From contig NZ_FNQJ01000004.1 in NCBI RefSeq assembly GCF_900107605.1, positions 1 to 64,000 on the forward strand: DNA of 64,000 bases, in the 5' to 3' direction. Positions within the stretch are counted from its first letter, which is position 1. Each line of letters starts with the position of its first letter. The notes beneath the pieces are model-generated. The model ran no database searches. It was not told the origin of the DNA and saw only the letters and a list, made by a program, of their open reading frames with translations. Below, piece by piece: positions 30,564-38,325 of this stretch. Source of the DNA: Acidovorax soli. Its GTDB lineage: Bacteria > Pseudomonadota > Gammaproteobacteria > Burkholderiales > Burkholderiaceae_C. The position numbers were made by a program, and so were the translations under genes.

Positions 30564-31622
30564 TCAGGCGGCAGTCGCAGCGGGTCCGGGGGTCACACCG
30601 TGGTGGGCTGCACCCATGCGGCAGGCAATCAGAAAAGCCTGCCAGGTGGCCTCGACGTTCGCCTTGCCATGCCCTGCGATGTCGTAGGCCGTGCCGTGGG
30701 CGGGCGTTGTGATGGGAATCGGCAGACCGCCCTGCACGGTGACGCCACGCGAGAAGCCCAGCAGCTTGATGGCGATCTGGCCTTGGTCGTGGTACATGGT
30801 CACGATGGCCTGGTACTCGCCGGCCTGAGCTTTCAAGAATATGGTGTCGGCCGGGAAGGGGCCGTGAAACGGTGCCTCACTGGGCCAGTCGCGCGCCTGC
30901 AGGGCGGCCACGGCGGGGCCGATGGTGTCAATCTCCTCGCGCCCGCAGGTGCCACCGTCGCCGTTGTGCGGGTTGAACCCGGCGATCGCCACCTTCGGCG
31001 CTGCCATGCCACTGGCGCGCAGGGCGTTGTAAATCAGCTCGGCCGCCTGCGCGATGCGCTCCTGGCTCAGGTAGCTGGCCACATCCCTGAGCGGCACATG
31101 CGACGAGATGCGCGAGGTCCACAGATTGCCCAGCGTGTTGAACTCGCAGAAGTAGCCGGTCACGCCCAGGTATTCGGCAAAATGGTGCAGTTCGTCCTCG
31201 TGGCGCAGGCCACCCATCTTCATGGCCTGCTTGTTCAGGGGCGCAAAGCAGATCGCGTCGATATCGCCAGCCAGGGCGGCATCCATGCACTGGTTGAGTA
31301 TCTGCAGCACCGAGCGGCCGCCCGCCACGCCAACCTGGCCCCACACCACATCGGAGGAGGCAAGGGTGTCGACCGCCACAAAGGCAGGCAGCTGCGAGTC
31401 GGCACGAGCCCGTGCCGCAGCCAGGTTGGCAAGCGTGGTGGTCGCTACCTGCACGCCGGCGATGCGCTGGCCTTGTTCCCACAGCCAGGGATCGCCGATG
31501 AGCACCAGATTGGCCTGCTGGGCGGCCTCTGGCTTGGCCAGCAGGCGCGCGATGAGTTCGGCGCCGATGCCGGAAGGGTCGCCCAGGGTCAGGGCGACGA
31601 CGGGAAGGGTGGACGCGGGCAT
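30564..31622 (-). CDS. PdxA2-like 4-phospho-acid/4-hydroxythreonine-4-phosphate dehydrogenase family protein
   Basis: The 352-residue protein is a PdxA homologue ([57 protein letters not shown] with metal His). Paralogues called PdxA2 act in four-carbon acid-sugar catabolism, oxidising phospho-threonates or -erythronate made by a DUF1537 kinase. No such kinase lies in this window, and the other operon genes do not need phosphorylation, so its job here is unclear. It follows the transporter receptor gene by 5 bp, so co-transcription is secure. It is less likely to be the biosynthetic PdxA. Confidence 0.85.
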   Translation of the reverse strand: MPASTLPVVALTLGDPSGIGAELIARLLAKPEAAQQANLVLIGDPWLWEQGQRIAGVQVATTTLANLAAARARADSQLPAFVAVDTLASSDVVWGQVGVAGGRSVLQILNQCMDAALAGDIDAICFAPLNKQAMKMGGLRHEDELHHFAEYLGVTGYFCEFNTLGNLWTSRISSHVPLRDVASYLSQERIAQAAELIYNALRASGMAAPKVAIAGFNPHNGDGGTCGREEIDTIGPAVAALQARDWPSEAPFHGPFPADTIFLKAQAGEYQAIVTMYHDQGQIAIKLLGFSRGVTVQGGLPIPITTPAHGTAYDIAGHGKANVEATWQAFLIACRMGAAHHGVTPGPAATAA

Positions 31623-31627
31623 GAATC

Positions 31628-32605
31628 TCAGTCGATCTTGATGTTGTTCTTACGGATGATGTCGCCGAAGCGCTTGTACTCAGCGTTGTGGAAGCTGATG
31701 AAATCGGCCTGCGCCATGGGTGCGAGCTCGGCGCCCACGGCCTCCAGACGCGTCCGTGTCTCGGGCATGGCCAGTACCTTGTTGACCTCGTCATGTACGC
31801 GCTGCTGCACCGCCTTGGATGTTGCGGATGGCATGTAGACGCCATACCAGGCGCTCGCCTGCACGCCAGACAGGCCGGCCTCTGCCATGGTGGGAACGCC
31901 CGGCAGCTGCGCATTGCGCTGTGGTGTGGTGACGGCCAAGGCGCGCAGCTTGCCGTTCTTGATCTGCCCAATGACCGATGGCATGGTGTCAAAGCTCATC
32001 TGCACCTGCCCCCCCACCAGATCGACCAGCGCAGCCGAACTGCCCTTGTAGGGCACATGCGTGATGTCGATACCAGCCGCGTCCTTGAACATTTCGGCGG
32101 CGATGTGCTGGGTGCTTCCCGTACCGCTGCTGGAGTAGTTGATCCTGCCTGGCTCCTTCTTCGCCAGGGCCACCAGTTCCTTGACCGATTGCACGGGCAA
32201 GCCATTGCCCACCACCAGCACGTTGGGCACGGAGCCCACGAAGGCCACGGGCACCAGATCCTTGTTGTTGTCGTAGTTCAGCTTGAGCAGGTGTGGCGCA
32301 ATGGCATGGGCCGTGACCACGCCCATGACCATGGTGTGCCCATCGGTGGACTTGGCGGTGACGTCGGCCGCCAGCGTATTGGAAACACCGGGGCGGTTTT
32401 CCACCACCACGGGCTGCTTGAGCAGCGGCGCCAGGCGGTCGGCCACGGCACGCGCCATGGCATCCGTGCCGCCACCGGGAGCGGAACCCACCAGAAGGCG
32501 CACCGGCTTGGCCGGCCAGTCGGCCCCGTTGCCGTTTTGCGCCATGGCGCTCCATGGCAGCAGTGCCACCAGCGCCACCGCAGCGGCCATTTTTCGTCTT
32601 TGCAT
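31628..32605 (-). CDS. Bug-family (tripartite tricarboxylate transporter) solute-binding protein
   Basis: The 325-residue periplasmic receptor has a Sec signal peptide (about 1-22, ending SAMAQ) and the Bug fold: PVRLLVGSAPGGGTDAMARA, PVVVENRPG, HVPYKGSSAALVDLVGGQVQM. Such receptors bind carboxylates and feed TctAB-type membrane parts, which are often encoded elsewhere and are absent here. As first gene of the operon it suggests that the substrate is imported as an organic acid. It diverges from the LysR gene. Confidence 0.93.
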   Translation of the reverse strand: MQRRKMAAAVALVALLPWSAMAQNGNGADWPAKPVRLLVGSAPGGGTDAMARAVADRLAPLLKQPVVVENRPGVSNTLAADVTAKSTDGHTMVMGVVTAHAIAPHLLKLNYDNNKDLVPVAFVGSVPNVLVVGNGLPVQSVKELVALAKKEPGRINYSSSGTGSTQHIAAEMFKDAAGIDITHVPYKGSSAALVDLVGGQVQMSFDTMPSVIGQIKNGKLRALAVTTPQRNAQLPGVPTMAEAGLSGVQASAWYGVYMPSATSKAVQQRVHDEVNKVLAMPETRTRLEAVGAELAPMAQADFISFHNAEYKRFGDIIRKNNIKID

Positions 32606-32712
32606 GCTTGTCTCCTGTGGATATCGTCAAATGCAGGTACCCATCGTAGGCAGGCTATTGATTGCCGTAAACTGAAAATTCTTGATCTATCAATAACCTA
32701 AAGTAATCATTC
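32606..32712. promoter_or_regulatory. Divergent promoter region of the acid-sugar operon and its LysR regulator
   Basis: The 107-bp gap is AT-rich next to the LysR start. A short inverted repeat TTGATCTATCAA (32682-32693) is the only symmetric element I see and could be part of a LysR operator; a related CTATTGATTG lies at 32656-32665. Promoter boxes cannot be fixed by eye. Confidence 0.4.
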
Positions 32713-33654
32713 ATGGGCTCCATCGACCGGCAGGAAAGCACACCGCAGCTGCTCAACCGGCTGCGCATGCGGCAGATTGCGCTGATCCTCGCCATCGACG
32801 CACAACGCACGCTGCGCGGCGCGGCAGCGCAGCTCGGCCTGACACAACCGGCAGCCACCAAGATGCTGCACGAGCTGGAAGACGCGCTGGGCCTGCCGCT
32901 GTTCGAGCGAGTGGGCCGCGGCCTGCAACTCAACGCCGCAGGCGAACGCGTGACGGATTACTTTCGCAACATCCGCGGCAGCATGGAAGCGTTGAACCGC
33001 GAACTCGGCGAACTGCGGCTGGGCAGCGCCGGGCGCCTGGCGGTCGGCAGCATCATGGCCGCATCACCCGGTCGCCTGACCGAGGCGCTGCTGGAACTCA
33101 AGACGCAGTTTCCGCTGCTCGCGATCGAGGTGGCAGTGGACACCAGCGACCTGCTGCTGGAGCAGTTGCGCGAGGGCGTGCTGGAGGTCGTGGTCGGACG
33201 CCAGGCTGGCCAGCTTGACGGCGGCTACGACTTTCGCCCGATCGACGACGAAGGGCTGTCCGTCGTGGTGGGAAACGAGCACCCGCTGACACGCAAGCGC
33301 CAGGTCACATTCGCGGCGCTACAAGATTACGCCTGGGTGCTGCAGCCGCCTGGCAGCCCCATGCGCGAATTGATCGAGCAGGAATTCCGCGACCACCAGC
33401 GGCCGCTGCCGCGCGGGCTGGTCGAGACCGGCTCCATCCTCACCACCATCAACCTGATCCGGCGCTCCACACTGGTCGCCGTGATCCCCGAGACCGTGGC
33501 ACGCCTGAACGCGGCACACGGCCTGCTACGCGTGCTGCCGTATCGACTGCACCGCACCCTCGATGCCTATGGCAGCCTGGTGCGCAACGACCGGCCGTTG
33601 AGCAGGCCGGCCGAGCAGTTTCTGGCATTGCTGCACCGCGCGGCACCGGCCTGA
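32713..33654 (+). CDS. LysR family transcriptional regulator of the acid-sugar operon
   Basis: The 313-residue protein has the LysR helix-turn-helix (LLNRLRMRQIALILAIDAQR, then RGAAAQLGLTQPAATKMLHELEDALG) and a periplasmic-binding-like effector domain from about 95. It is similar in style to the GbpR/GalR branch that senses sugars or sugar acids. It diverges from the operon starting at 32605 and most likely controls it. The ATG at 32713 is the first plausible start. Confidence 0.9.
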   Translation: MGSIDRQESTPQLLNRLRMRQIALILAIDAQRTLRGAAAQLGLTQPAATKMLHELEDALGLPLFERVGRGLQLNAAGERVTDYFRNIRGSMEALNRELGELRLGSAGRLAVGSIMAASPGRLTEALLELKTQFPLLAIEVAVDTSDLLLEQLREGVLEVVVGRQAGQLDGGYDFRPIDDEGLSVVVGNEHPLTRKRQVTFAALQDYAWVLQPPGSPMRELIEQEFRDHQRPLPRGLVETGSILTTINLIRRSTLVAVIPETVARLNAAHGLLRVLPYRLHRTLDAYGSLVRNDRPLSRPAEQFLALLHRAAPA

Positions 33655-33688
33655 TTCGCGGGCTTCTGCCGCGCGACAATCGCAGGCT

Positions 33689-34798
33689 ATGACCCACCAC
33701 GCATACCCCGACACGTTCTTGCCCTCAACCCACGACACCACGCGCATCGACGATCTGCGCATCAAGGCCGTGCGCCCGCTCATCACGCCGGCCCTGCTGC
33801 AGGAATGGCTGCCCACGCCCGATGCCGCGCAATCCCTGGTGGAAAGCAGCCGCGCCGCCATCTCGCGCGTGCTGCAGGGGCAGGACGACCGGCTGGTCGT
33901 GGTGGTGGGGCCCTGCTCCATCCATGACCATGGCCAGGCCATGGAATACGCGCACGCGCTCAAGGCCCAGGCCGATGCCCTTGGCAACGACCTGATCGTG
34001 GTGATGCGCGTCTATTTTGAAAAACCGCGCACCACCGTGGGCTGGAAAGGCTACATCAACGACCCGCACCTCGATGGCAGCTTTGCCATCAACGAAGGGC
34101 TGGAGCTGGCGCGCCAGCTGCTGCTGGATGTGCTGGCCGTGGGTCTGCCGGTGGGCACCGAATTTTTGGATCTGCTCAGCCCGCAGTTCATCAGCGACCT
34201 GGTGAGCTGGGGCGCGATTGGCGCGCGCACCACCGAGAGCCAGAGCCACCGGCAGCTGGCCAGCGGCCTGTCGTGCCCCGTGGGCTTCAAGAACGGCACC
34301 GACGGAGGCGTGAAGGTGGCCAGCGATGCCATCCAGGCCGCGCAGGCGCCGCACGCCTTCATGGGCATGACCAAGATGGGCCAGGCCGCCATTTTTGAAA
34401 CGCGCGGCAACCACGACTGCCACGTCATCCTGCGCGGCGGCAAGCAGCCCAACTATCAAAAGGCCGATGTGGACGCCGCCTGCGCCCTGCTCAAGGCGGC
34501 GGGCCTGCGCGAGCAGGTGATGATCGACGTGAGCCACGCCAACAGCAGCAAGCAGCACCAGCGCCAGATCACCGTGGCCGCCGAGGTGGCCCAGCAGATC
34601 GCCGCCGGCGATGCACGCATCACGGGCCTGATGATCGAAAGCCACCTGCAAGAGGGCCGCCAGGACATCGTGCCCGGCCAGCCGCTGCAGCATGGGGTTT
34701 CGGTGACCGACGCCTGCATCAGCCTGGCGCAGACCGTGCCGGTGCTCGAAGGCCTGGCCGCCGCGGTGCGGGCACGGCGCCAGAAAAACGCCGCATAG
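33689..34798 (+). CDS. aroG: 3-deoxy-7-phosphoheptulonate (DAHP) synthase, class I
   Basis: The enzyme condenses PEP and erythrose 4-phosphate, the first step to aromatic amino acids. The 369-residue type I alpha protein shows VVVGPCSIHD, VMRVYFEKPRTTVGWKG, IGARTTESQSHRQLASGLS and the metal His/Glu region (MIDVSHANSSKQHQRQ). The feedback-sensing N-terminal region is present, but which amino acid inhibits it cannot be told by eye; aroF or aroH naming is equally possible. It is followed by a terminator-free, gene-poor stretch. Confidence 0.93.
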   Translation: MTHHAYPDTFLPSTHDTTRIDDLRIKAVRPLITPALLQEWLPTPDAAQSLVESSRAAISRVLQGQDDRLVVVVGPCSIHDHGQAMEYAHALKAQADALGNDLIVVMRVYFEKPRTTVGWKGYINDPHLDGSFAINEGLELARQLLLDVLAVGLPVGTEFLDLLSPQFISDLVSWGAIGARTTESQSHRQLASGLSCPVGFKNGTDGGVKVASDAIQAAQAPHAFMGMTKMGQAAIFETRGNHDCHVILRGGKQPNYQKADVDAACALLKAAGLREQVMIDVSHANSSKQHQRQITVAAEVAQQIAAGDARITGLMIESHLQEGRQDIVPGQPLQHGVSVTDACISLAQTVPVLEGLAAAVRARRQKNAA

Positions 34799-34873
34799 CC
34801 GGTGCCCGGGCGGGGCGCCGGAAAACAGCCCCGCGGCGTAGAGCCAACATTTAGTTGCAAATACCCTTGGGGC

Positions 34874-35089
34874 ATGCCGCACCCGCAAAGTCAATCCCAG
34901 ATTGACCAGAGCTTTGTGCACGACCTGCTCGCCGGCCCCAACGATGCCGCCATTGTGGACACCATCATTGCCCTGTCGCGCAGACTGGGGGCGGACGTGA
35001 TCGCCGAGGGCCTTGGATCGCCCGGGCAACGCGATCTGCTGGCCTTTGGGGAGTGAGCCATCCCCAAGGGCTACCTGTTCGCCCACGGA
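34874..35089 (+). pseudogene. EAL-domain (c-di-GMP phosphodiesterase) C-terminal remnant
   Basis: The translation QIDQSFVHDLLAGPNDAAIV, then TIIALSRRLGADVIAEG and, after a TGA at 35054-35056, AIPKGYLFAHG, matches the end of an EAL domain (compare [25 protein letters not shown] and QGYLFGRP in the protein at 132-3188). The stop lies where EAL domains carry a Gly-Cys before QGYLF. Everything upstream of the last 70 residues is missing. It is a decayed fragment, not a gene. Confidence 0.75.
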
Positions 35090-35156
35090 CCTTCTGGGGG
35101 CCTTCCTGGGCCCTGTTGCCCCCTGCAGCCGACCATTTTCCCGATTGAGCGAACTC

Positions 35157-35183
35157 ACCGCAGCCTGGTCTGCGGTTTTTTTT
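35157..35183 (+). terminator. Rho-independent terminator
   Basis: ACCGCAG (35157-35163) pairs with CTGCGGT (35170-35176) and seven further T residues follow. It faces the plus strand, downstream of the EAL remnant. Confidence 0.8.
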
Positions 35184-35261
35184 GCCTGTTTTTCCCGTGG
35201 AGCCATTGTCTGCCCTGGTTCAGGCGCGCAGAAAACGGCGCGGCGTTGCTCTGTTGTTATC

Positions 35262-35441
35262 AATAAAAGACTTCTATAAATACATAGTGGTAGTAGTAGA
35301 GGGCGGCATTTTCTGTGGACAAGTGACTTTTGCCTTGGCCTGACAGCCACTTGCGCCGCGCCAAACCCTGTGGACCGCGCCCTGCTGCCGCTGTCTTGCG
35401 CACGGGGATAAAACCGGGTCAGGGCCAATTTCTGTGGATAA
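35262..35441 (-). other. Origin-like element, copy 1 (DnaA boxes, TAG trios, AT-rich)
   Basis: From left to right there is an AT-rich tract (35262-35284), the trinucleotide run TAG-TGG-TAG-TAG-TAG (35285-35299), a GC-rich GGGCGGC (35301-35307) and a DnaA box TGTGGACAA (35314-35322, one mismatch). A perfect box TGTGGATAA follows at 35433-35441. Read on the minus strand this is box, GC-rich, trios, AT-rich: the layout of the basal unwinding element of bacterial origins. A second copy lies exactly 800 bp away. Function is inferred. Confidence 0.65.
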
Positions 35442-35520
35442 GCCCCCGGTTGTGCCAGAACTATCCCCAGTTTTGTTCTTGCGGGCCGTGGTTCAGGAAA
35501 TTTCGATGGAAATCGGTGGA

Positions 35521-35568
35521 TAGCGCCCGTCCATGAAGCGCAATAAGCTATTTATTCAATAGCAAAAA
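35521..35568 (-). repeat. Intergenic repeat, copy 7
   Basis: Minus-strand TTGCTATTGAATAAATAGC followed by a TTATTGCGCTTCATGG centre. It starts 14 bp after the stop of the minus-strand DUF1232 remnant. Confidence 0.6.
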
Positions 35569-35582
35569 ACGGCCATTGAATC

Positions 35583-35977
35583 CTATGCAGCCAGCCAGGG
35601 CCTGATCCACCCGTGCCACAGCGCCAGGCTGGCGCCGATCCAGACGGCCACGATCAGCACCGCACCGATACGGCTGGTGGGCTTGCTGCCCTTGGGTTTT
35701 ATCCACAGATCGGCCTGTGCGCGGCATTGCTGCAGCACCGGCGCCGGCATCAGCCGGATCACCAGCCAGATCAACCCCGGCAGCAGCAGCACAGCGTCCA
35801 GATAGCCCAGCATGGGGATGAAGTCCGGAATCAGGTCAATGGGGCTCAGGCCACGACGAAGACGCCCAGTGCCTTGGCATACCAGGGTGCCCGTGGGTGG
35901 CGCGCGGCAAACCACAGGGTGACGCCGTCCCGTTGGACGCTTTTGGCCCAGGTTTTCAGATGGCTCGCAAGGTGCAC
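35583..35977 (-). pseudogene. Frameshifted DUF1232 (YkvA-like) membrane protein gene
   Basis: Two frames join to a normal DUF1232 protein. The first part, from a GTG at 35977, reads HLKTWAKSVQRDGVTLWFAA, then RHPRAPWYAKALGVFVVA and meets TGA. The second, shifted, continues LSPIDLIPDFIPMLGYLDA to the end at 35583. Intact relatives have VVAYALSPIDLIPDFIP, so a few bases near 35851 appear lost. The second part keeps two membrane helices. It contains a perfect DnaA box, TTATCCACA, at 35699-35707, and lies between the two origin-like elements. A sequencing error is not excluded. Confidence 0.7.
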
Positions 35978-36061
35978 AGGTTTTTCAGGGGAAGGGGAAG
36001 AAGGCTCCCATTTTTATGCCATTCAACACAACTGCAGCGGCGCAAAGAAGGTTTTGGTTGT

Positions 36062-36280
36062 TCTTCTATGGTTCTATATATAAATAGCAGTAGTAGTAGA
36101 AGGCGCCATTTTTTGTGGACAAGGCCATTTTTATGAATGCTGGCGCGCAGTTGCGTTGGCTGGAACCATGTGCGCAGTGCCCCCTGAACTCTGGTGCTGG
36201 CAGATAACAACTTCCGGCTTCCCGTTTTTTCTGTGGATAACCGCCCGGTTGTTCCAGAACTGTCCCCATGCTTGTCCACA
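36062..36280 (-). other. Origin-like element, copy 2 (DnaA boxes, TAG trios, AT-rich)
   Basis: It repeats copy 1: AT-rich TTCTATATATAAATAG (from 36072), TAG-CAG-TAG-TAG-TAG (36085-36099), GGCGCC (36102-36107), DnaA box TGTGGACAA (36114-36122), then a perfect TGTGGATAA (36232-36240) and TTGTCCACA (36272-36280, one mismatch, opposite strand). The distance from trio start to first box is 29 in both copies, and from first box to second 119 versus 118. The shared tail CCCGGTTGT-CCAGAACT-TCCCCA confirms common descent. Confidence 0.65.
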
Positions 36281-36283
36281 ATG

Positions 36284-36316
36284 AAAAAAGCCCGGTGCTT
36301 TCCAAAGCACCGGGCT
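36284..36316 (-). terminator. Rho-independent terminator of the Spy-like gene
   Basis: AGCCCGGTGCTTT (36289-36301) and AAAGCACCGGGCT (36304-36316) form a perfect 13-bp stem with a 2-nt loop; on the minus strand it is followed by a T run. It lies 36 bp after the stop of the minus-strand gene at 36352. Confidence 0.9.
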
Positions 36317-36351
36317 CGCGGGGATCCGTGGGGGGATGGCTGTCGCAGGCC

Positions 36352-36903
36352 TTATCGGCCAGGGCCTCCCATGGGCATGTCGCCGCCGCGCATCATGCCG
36401 TATCCATCAGGACCATAGCCCCAGTCGCCGCGGTATCCGCCCTTGCCACCTTTGCCGCGCATGTGTCCGGTCTGGGCATCGAAGGTCTTTTGCTGCTCTG
36501 GCGTCAGGGTGGCATAGAAGGTCTTGATGGCTTCGCCGCGGCGGTCGGCTTCGGCGGCGTGCTGGGCGCGCAGGGCGCGCATGCGGTCGATGCGTTCGGG
36601 TGTGGTGAGCTTTTGCATGTCGGCGCGGTCCAGGCGGGCGGGGCGTTCACCAGGTTGCATGGCGGCGGTGAAGGTGGCCCAGGCCGGTTCCTGCGCGGGG
36701 GTCAGTTTCAGTTGCGCCTTCATGGTTTCGGCACGCTTGGCCATATAGGCCTGGTGGCGTTCTTGCCAGTCGCCCGGCTTGCGCGCCTGTTCGGCCGCTG
36801 CTCCGGCGGCTGGTGGCGCAGAGGGTGCTGGCTGGGCCAGCACGGGAAGGGTGAGGGCCGCCATCACGGCGGCGGCGGCAATACGGCGTTGGAAGAAAGA
36901 CAT
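36352..36903 (-). CDS. Spy/CpxP-type (LTXXQ) periplasmic protein
   Basis: The 183-residue product has a Sec signal peptide (MSFFQRRIAAAAVMAALTLP, cleavage after VLA) and two LTxxQ motifs (LTPAQEPAW and LTPEQQKTF) in a helical, Arg- and Gln-rich chain, as in the envelope chaperone/sensor proteins Spy and CpxP. The C-terminus is unusual: Gly/Tyr/Met-rich (GYGPDGYGMMRGGDMPMGG), which could bind metal. The ATG at 36903 follows AAAGGG. It has its own terminator. The 300 bp upstream (36904-37203) hold an intergenic repeat and otherwise nothing I recognise. Confidence 0.8.
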   Translation of the reverse strand: MSFFQRRIAAAAVMAALTLPVLAQPAPSAPPAAGAAAEQARKPGDWQERHQAYMAKRAETMKAQLKLTPAQEPAWATFTAAMQPGERPARLDRADMQKLTTPERIDRMRALRAQHAAEADRRGEAIKTFYATLTPEQQKTFDAQTGHMRGKGGKGGYRGDWGYGPDGYGMMRGGDMPMGGPGR

Positions 36904-37058
36904 GGCGAAAGCCCTTTCGTTGGGTTGGTCCGCTGGTACGACCGTTCCAGCGGTTGAAGGCAAGTGTGCGCGGCCCGTGTAACACGCCTGTGTGAGATTG
37001 ATACGCCTGTGTAAAGTTGCAGGAAGAAGCCCGGTGCCCCTGCTGTATGGATTTCACC

Positions 37059-37120
37059 TAAAAATGGCAGGTAAAGCCTTTTAAATAAGCACCGAAAGCT
37101 ATTAAAACAATAGTAAAAAC
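37059..37120 (-). repeat. Intergenic repeat, copy 8
   Basis: Minus-strand TACTATTGTTTTAATAGC, then CGGTGCTTATTTAAAAGG and a CTGCCATTTTTAGG end. It lies between two divergent genes, not after a stop codon. Confidence 0.6.
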
Positions 37121-37203
37121 CGCCGCTGCACGGGCCAGGCGACCCGCCGACCCCCGACAATATCGGCTGTGCCCTGGATTGGCTAGAGAAACAAAGGTTG
37201 TCC

Positions 37204-38256
37204 GTGTTCAAGAACATGATCGTGTACCGCATTGCGCCGCAATGGCAGGTGGAATTGACGCAGGTGGAAGAGGCGCTGGCCAAGATGCCTTTCCTCGAAT
37301 GTGGTGCCACCCAGGAAAAGTCCCTGGGCTGGGTGCCGCCGCGCGGTGATGCGCATGGCCCGCTGGCCGAATCGGTCGGGGGGCAGTGGATCCTGCGCTT
37401 CATGGTCGAATCCAAGGTGCTGCCCGGCAGCGTGCTGGCCCGCCGCGTGAAGGAAAAGGCCGAACGCATCGAGCAGGAAACCGGCCGCAAGCCCGGCAAG
37501 AAGGAAAGCAAGGAACTCAAGGACGAGGCCAAGCTCGACCTGCTGCCCATGGCCTTCACCAAGCAGGGCTCGATGTGGGTGTGGATCGACACCGCGTCGC
37601 GCCTGCTGGTGCTCGACACCTCAGCCCAAGGCCGCGCCGACGAGGTGGTGACCCTGCTGGTCGAATCACTGCCCGGCCTGTCGGTCTCGCTCATCCACAC
37701 TGCCACCAGCCCGCAGGCCGCCATGTCGCACTGGCTGGCCACACAGGAGCCGCCCGTGGGCTTTACCGTGGACCGCGAATGCGAGCTCAAAAGCGCCGAC
37801 GAGGCCAAGGCCGTGGTGCGCTACGCCCGCCACCCGCTCGACATCGAGGAGGTGCAGGCCCATATCGCCGCCGGCAAGCTGCCCACCAAGCTGGCGCTGA
37901 CCTGGGACGACCGCGTGTCCTTCATGCTGACCGAAGGCCTGCAGATCAAGAAAGTTTCGTTTCTCGACACGGTGTTCGAAGGCACCAAGGCCGACGATGG
38001 CGGTTTCGACACCGACGTGGCCATTGCCACGGGCGAGCTGGTCAAGCTCATCCCCGATCTGATCGAAGCGCTGGGCGGCGAGGCCGAGAGCGGCGTGGCC
38101 AGCGCGGCGCAGGCGATGGCCGCAGGCGCACCGGTGCCACAGTCCGCGCCATCTTCTGCGCCATCCGCACCTGCACGCAAAGCAGCCGGCGGTGGCATGG
38201 TGACCGGGCCCAAAGAAGCGCCGGTGGACACCGACCCGGAGTCGGCGCCGTTCTGA
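37204..38256 (+). CDS. rdgC: Recombination-associated protein RdgC
   Basis: RdgC is a ring-shaped dimer that coats DNA and restrains RecA. The 350-residue product begins (GTG) FKNMIVYRIAPQW and contains the family segments FLECGATQEKSLGWVPPRG, ILRFMVESKVLPGSVL, VDREECELKS-like VDRECELKSADE and ALTWDDRVSFMLTEGLQIKKV. It is longer than E. coli RdgC (303) because of an Ala/Pro-rich C-terminal tail of about 50 residues. I start at the GTG at 37204, which has AAAGG upstream; a TTG two codons earlier is less likely. Confidence 0.95.
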   Translation: MFKNMIVYRIAPQWQVELTQVEEALAKMPFLECGATQEKSLGWVPPRGDAHGPLAESVGGQWILRFMVESKVLPGSVLARRVKEKAERIEQETGRKPGKKESKELKDEAKLDLLPMAFTKQGSMWVWIDTASRLLVLDTSAQGRADEVVTLLVESLPGLSVSLIHTATSPQAAMSHWLATQEPPVGFTVDRECELKSADEAKAVVRYARHPLDIEEVQAHIAAGKLPTKLALTWDDRVSFMLTEGLQIKKVSFLDTVFEGTKADDGGFDTDVAIATGELVKLIPDLIEALGGEAESGVASAAQAMAAGAPVPQSAPSSAPSAPARKAAGGGMVTGPKEAPVDTDPESAPF

Positions 38257-38325
38257 TTTCATTGCCCCACCATCCGTACCGCAGCGGCACTGCCTGGGAC
38301 GCGTGTGGCAGCTTTCCCGGGTTGC

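Noticed and set aside
30564..31622. Biosynthetic pdxA for vitamin B6
   Set aside because: It sits inside a catabolic operon with a solute receptor and a dehydratase, and fits the PdxA2 branch better.
35956..36279. A 107-codon minus-strand frame across origin-like copy 2
   Set aside because: No ribosome binding site and an unlikely Leu run. It merely reads through the repeat element.
35057..36351. A plasmid- or phage-type iteron array
   Set aside because: The boxes match DnaA boxes, not 18-22 bp iterons, and no replication initiator gene of plasmid type lies nearby.
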